The notes under the pieces: model-generated
Seen by the model: only the letters and a program-made list of their open reading frames with translations
Database searches by the model: none
Told to the model about the DNA's origin: nothing
From: Deltaproteobacteria bacterium
Lineage (GTDB): Bacteria > Myxococcota_A > UBA9160 > UBA4427
NCBI GenBank assembly: GCA_011051925.1
Contig: DRKE01000419.1
Span: 1 to 7,436 of the forward strand
DNA: 7,436 nt
Direction: 5' to 3'
Shown here: positions 5,973 through 7,436 of the stretch, one piece after another
Layout: the number at the start of each line of letters is the position of its first letter
How positions within the stretch are numbered: position 1 is the stretch's first letter
Position numbers and translations under genes: made by a program

Positions 5973-6763
5973 CCCGGCTGGTATTTCAATCGACGGCCTG
6001 CCGTCCATCCGGCATCGACGGGATAGTCGGCCCCCGTGCAGGAAAGACTCTCATCGGAGGCGAGGAAGAGGATCATGCGCGCGATATCCCGGATGATCTC
6101 GATGCCGGGACGCGCCCGATTGTGCGGGATGACGCCGTGGGTGAAGGCGAGCGTATCCATCGGATCGATCGAGTCCGGCGTGAATTCCCGCCGCATTCCC
6201 GGCCCGCCCGCTTCCGGGCAGACCACGTTCACTCGGATGCCCATCTGGCCCAATTCGATCGCCGCCACCCGGGTGAGCCCGCGGAGCGCCCATTTCGTCG
6301 GCGCATAGGCAGCGAGCCCGTTCTTGACCGAGAGGCCATCGACGGAAGCGACGTTCACGATCGAGCCGCCTCCTGCCCCCTGCATCACGCGGGCGATCGC
6401 TTTGGTGCCGAGAAAGGGACCGAGCGCGTTCACACGCCAGAGACGTTCGACGTCCGCTGCCTCCGTATCGACGAGCGCGCGAATGTGGAGGAGGCCCGCA
6501 TTGTTCACGAGCACGTTCGGCGCGCCGAAGACTTCCGTCGTGCGAGCGATGGCCTCTTCCCAGCCGCTCTCACGGGTGACGTCAAGGCGCTGGAAGAGCG
6601 CGTCGTTGCCCAGGTCCCGAGCGACGGCCTGCCCCTCTTCTTCCAGGACATCGGCGATCACGACCCGCGCTCCTTCTTCGACGAAGAGGCGGGCGGTCTG
6701 TTCGCCCGTGCCGCGGGCCGCGCCGGTAATGAGGGCGATCTTTCCTTCGAGACGAGCGGACAT
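5957..6763 (-). CDS. Classical short-chain dehydrogenase/reductase (SDR family oxidoreductase)
   Basis: The protein has 268 residues, usual for classical SDRs. The cofactor loop TGAARGTG is at residues 13-20, Asp38 at the end of strand 2 (VVIADV) favours NAD(H) over NADP(H), NNAG is at 87-90, and the catalytic tetrad is complete: Asn112 (VNALG), Ser140 (VASVDG), Tyr153 and Lys157 (YAPTK). The sequence style resembles 3-alpha/20-beta-hydroxysteroid dehydrogenase-like SDRs, but substrate calls in this superfamily are unreliable. The usual PG after the active site reads CPEAGGPG, so the first glycine position is changed. The ATG at 6763-6761 is chosen because it begins just before the first strand (MSARLEGKIALITG) and has GGAG 5 bases upstream; an extension to 6913 adds 50 unlikely residues. 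The likely role is NAD-dependent oxidation or reduction of an alcohol/ketone in the cytoplasm. Confidence 0.92.
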   Translation of the reverse strand: MSARLEGKIALITGAARGTGEQTARLFVEEGARVVIADVLEEEGQAVARDLGNDALFQRLDVTRESGWEEAIARTTEVFGAPNVLVNNAGLLHIRALVDTEAADVERLWRVNALGPFLGTKAIARVMQGAGGGSIVNVASVDGLSVKNGLAAYAPTKWALRGLTRVAAIELGQMGIRVNVVCPEAGGPGMRREFTPDSIDPMDTLAFTHGVIPHNRARPGIEIIRDIARMILFLASDESLSCTGADYPVDAGWTAGRRLKYQPGYSAD

Positions 6764-6768
6764 CGGAT

Positions 6769-6772
6769 CTCC
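6769..6772 (-). promoter_or_regulatory. Ribosome binding site of the SDR gene
   Basis: GGAG on the minus strand with 5 bases (ATCCG) before the ATG. It selects the 268-residue form over the longer open frame. Confidence 0.5.
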
Positions 6773-6809
6773 AGATACCGCGACGACGATTCGCCGGGCG
6801 TTCTCGGCT

Positions 6810-6819
6810 GTTTCGAAAC
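6810..6819. promoter_or_regulatory. 10-bp perfect palindrome, candidate operator of the SDR gene
   Basis: GTTTCGAAAC is a perfect inverted repeat and unusually AT-rich for this DNA. It lies 45 bases or so upstream of the SDR start and a few bases downstream of the transcription start predicted from the TACCCT box at 6829-6834, a place where a repressor would block transcription. The regulator is unknown. Confidence 0.3.
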
Positions 6820-6828
6820 GGGGTCCGG

Positions 6829-6834
6829 AGGGTA
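6829..6834 (-). promoter_or_regulatory. Putative -10 box for the SDR gene
   Basis: On the minus strand this reads TACCCT, the same hexamer as at 1696-1701. It predicts a start near 6822 and a leader of about 59 bases. No strong -35 was seen. Confidence 0.25.
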
Positions 6835-6908
6835 GGATGGGAAAGGCGATCACGCGAGGGATCTCCCGGGAAAGCCGGCGGGGCCCGCCCCATCGGACCC
6901 GACCCGGT

Positions 6909-6937
6909 TTCACTCCCGGTTGGTTCTCGGCTAGCCT
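6909..6937 (+). promoter_or_regulatory. Putative promoter of the START-domain gene
   Basis: TTCACT (6909-6914), a 17-base spacer and TAGCCT (6932-6937, within GCTAGCCT) form a weak sigma-70-like promoter. It would give a leader of about 23 bases containing the ribosome site at 6955-6959. Confidence 0.35.
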
Positions 6938-6954
6938 CTCCTCCTGCGCCCGAC

Positions 6955-6959
6955 AGGAG
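6955..6959 (+). promoter_or_regulatory. Ribosome binding site of the START-domain gene
   Basis: AGGAG with 7 bases before the ATG at 6967, the best Shine-Dalgarno match in the window. It fixes the start of a gene that runs off the right edge. Confidence 0.65.
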
Positions 6960-6966
6960 AATCACG

Positions 6967-7436
6967 ATGGGATCCTCGACGACCGGCTGGGCAATCGCCT
7001 TCTGCGGACTCCTTCTCGGACATGCGCTCGCAAGCAAGCCGGCCCTCTCCGCTCCGTCTGCGGAATGGAGCCTCGACAAGCAGGAAGACGGAATCGACGT
7101 CTATACGCGTCCGGTCGAAGGCTCGGGCATCAAGGAGTTCAGGGGCATCGCGGACATCGCTGTCGACGTCGAAACGATCCTCGACCTGCTGCGCGACTCG
7201 AGTCGCTTCAAGAACTGGTTTCCCAATACACCCGAATCGCGACTGCTCGCGCGGGAAGGCGACGTCACCTATCAATACTCCGTGATGGGCATGCCATGGC
7301 CGATGGAAAAACGCGACAACGTCCTGCGCGCCGTCACGAGGCGCGACGCGGAATCGGGCATCGTCGACATCGAAGTCACCGCCGCGCCCGACTACTACCC
7401 ACCCCAGGAAGGACGCCTTCGGATCCGCGAGGCCCA
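6967..7436 (+). CDS. Secreted START-domain lipid-binding protein (3' partial)
   Basis: Frame 1 stays open from the ATG at 6967 to the window end (156 residues), so the C-terminal part is missing. A short signal peptide (GWAIAFCGLLLGHALA, cleavage likely after about residue 22, or at LSA near residue 29) predicts export. From residue 33 the sequence follows the StAR-related lipid transfer pattern of bacterial proteins: EWSLDKQEDGIDVYTRPV, strand KEFRGIADI, helix VDVETILDLLRD, FKNWFP, then VTYQYSVMGMPWPMEKRDNV. START domains form a hydrophobic cavity that binds lipids, sterols or other hydrophobic ligands; in this protein the ligand is unknown. It is preceded by a good ribosome site and a plausible promoter, and transcribed divergently from the SDR gene 203 bases away. 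Confidence 0.85.
   Translation, partial: MGSSTTGWAIAFCGLLLGHALASKPALSAPSAEWSLDKQEDGIDVYTRPVEGSGIKEFRGIADIAVDVETILDLLRDSSRFKNWFPNTPESRLLAREGDVTYQYSVMGMPWPMEKRDNVLRAVTRRDAESGIVDIEVTAAPDYYPPQEGRLRIREA

Noticed and set aside
6122..6835. A 237-codon open frame on the plus strand opposite the SDR gene
   Set aside because: The SDR frame has every catalytic and cofactor motif; the antisense product has none.
6864..6871. Palindrome TCCCGGGA in the SDR/START gap
   Set aside because: Eight GC-rich bases are too short to distinguish from chance.
1..7436. tRNA, rRNA, CRISPR repeats, insertion sequences or att-like direct repeats
   Set aside because: Reading through the window, I found no repeated spacer pattern, transposase, terminal repeats or tRNA-like cloverleaf.

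Overview
This is a GC-rich, gene-dense bacterial chromosome fragment with seven protein-coding genes and no recognisable RNA gene, mobile element, CRISPR array or phage feature. The gene types (a heme-c-carrying PQQ-type dehydrogenase, a large Lipo-box propeller lipoprotein, a periplasmic START protein, a winged-helix MBL-fold hydrolase) and the high GC content would suit an uncultured Myxococcota, Desulfobacterota or Binatota-like lineage (the old 'deltaproteobacteria'). That placement is inference only; no phylogenetic marker is present.

Layout: (1) 1-495 (+), the C-terminal end of a PQQ-type sugar/sorbosone dehydrogenase fused to a class I cytochrome c domain; (2) 476-1576 (-), an MBL-fold metallohydrolase with a C-terminal winged helix and a Tyr in place of the usual last metal-binding His; (3) 1708-2652 (+), an exported protein of unknown family; (4) 2678-4531 (-), an outer-membrane-type lipoprotein with N-terminal TPR-like helical repeats and a C-terminal LVIVD-like beta-propeller; (5) 4764-5972 (+), a class I SAM-dependent methyltransferase with a long N-terminal extension; (6) 5957-6763 (-), a classical short-chain dehydrogenase/reductase; (7) 6967-7436 (+), a secreted START-domain protein cut off by the window end.

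The strands alternate strictly (+ - + - + - +), so no two neighbours can share an operon. The three convergent junctions are extremely tight: two pairs of genes overlap tail to tail by 20 and 16 bases and one is separated by 25 bases. The three divergent gaps (131, 232 and 203 bases) are therefore the only places for promoters. They carry TAnnnT -10-like boxes, two of which sit exactly 6 bases from an ATG that has no Shine-Dalgarno sequence, suggesting leaderless transcripts. They also carry two perfect palindromes that could be operators.

I see no convincing multi-gene system. The genes look like independent transcription units. The observations most worth a check are the altered metal site of the MBL protein, the unusual domain combination in the lipoprotein, the putative leaderless divergent promoter pair, and the two palindromes.
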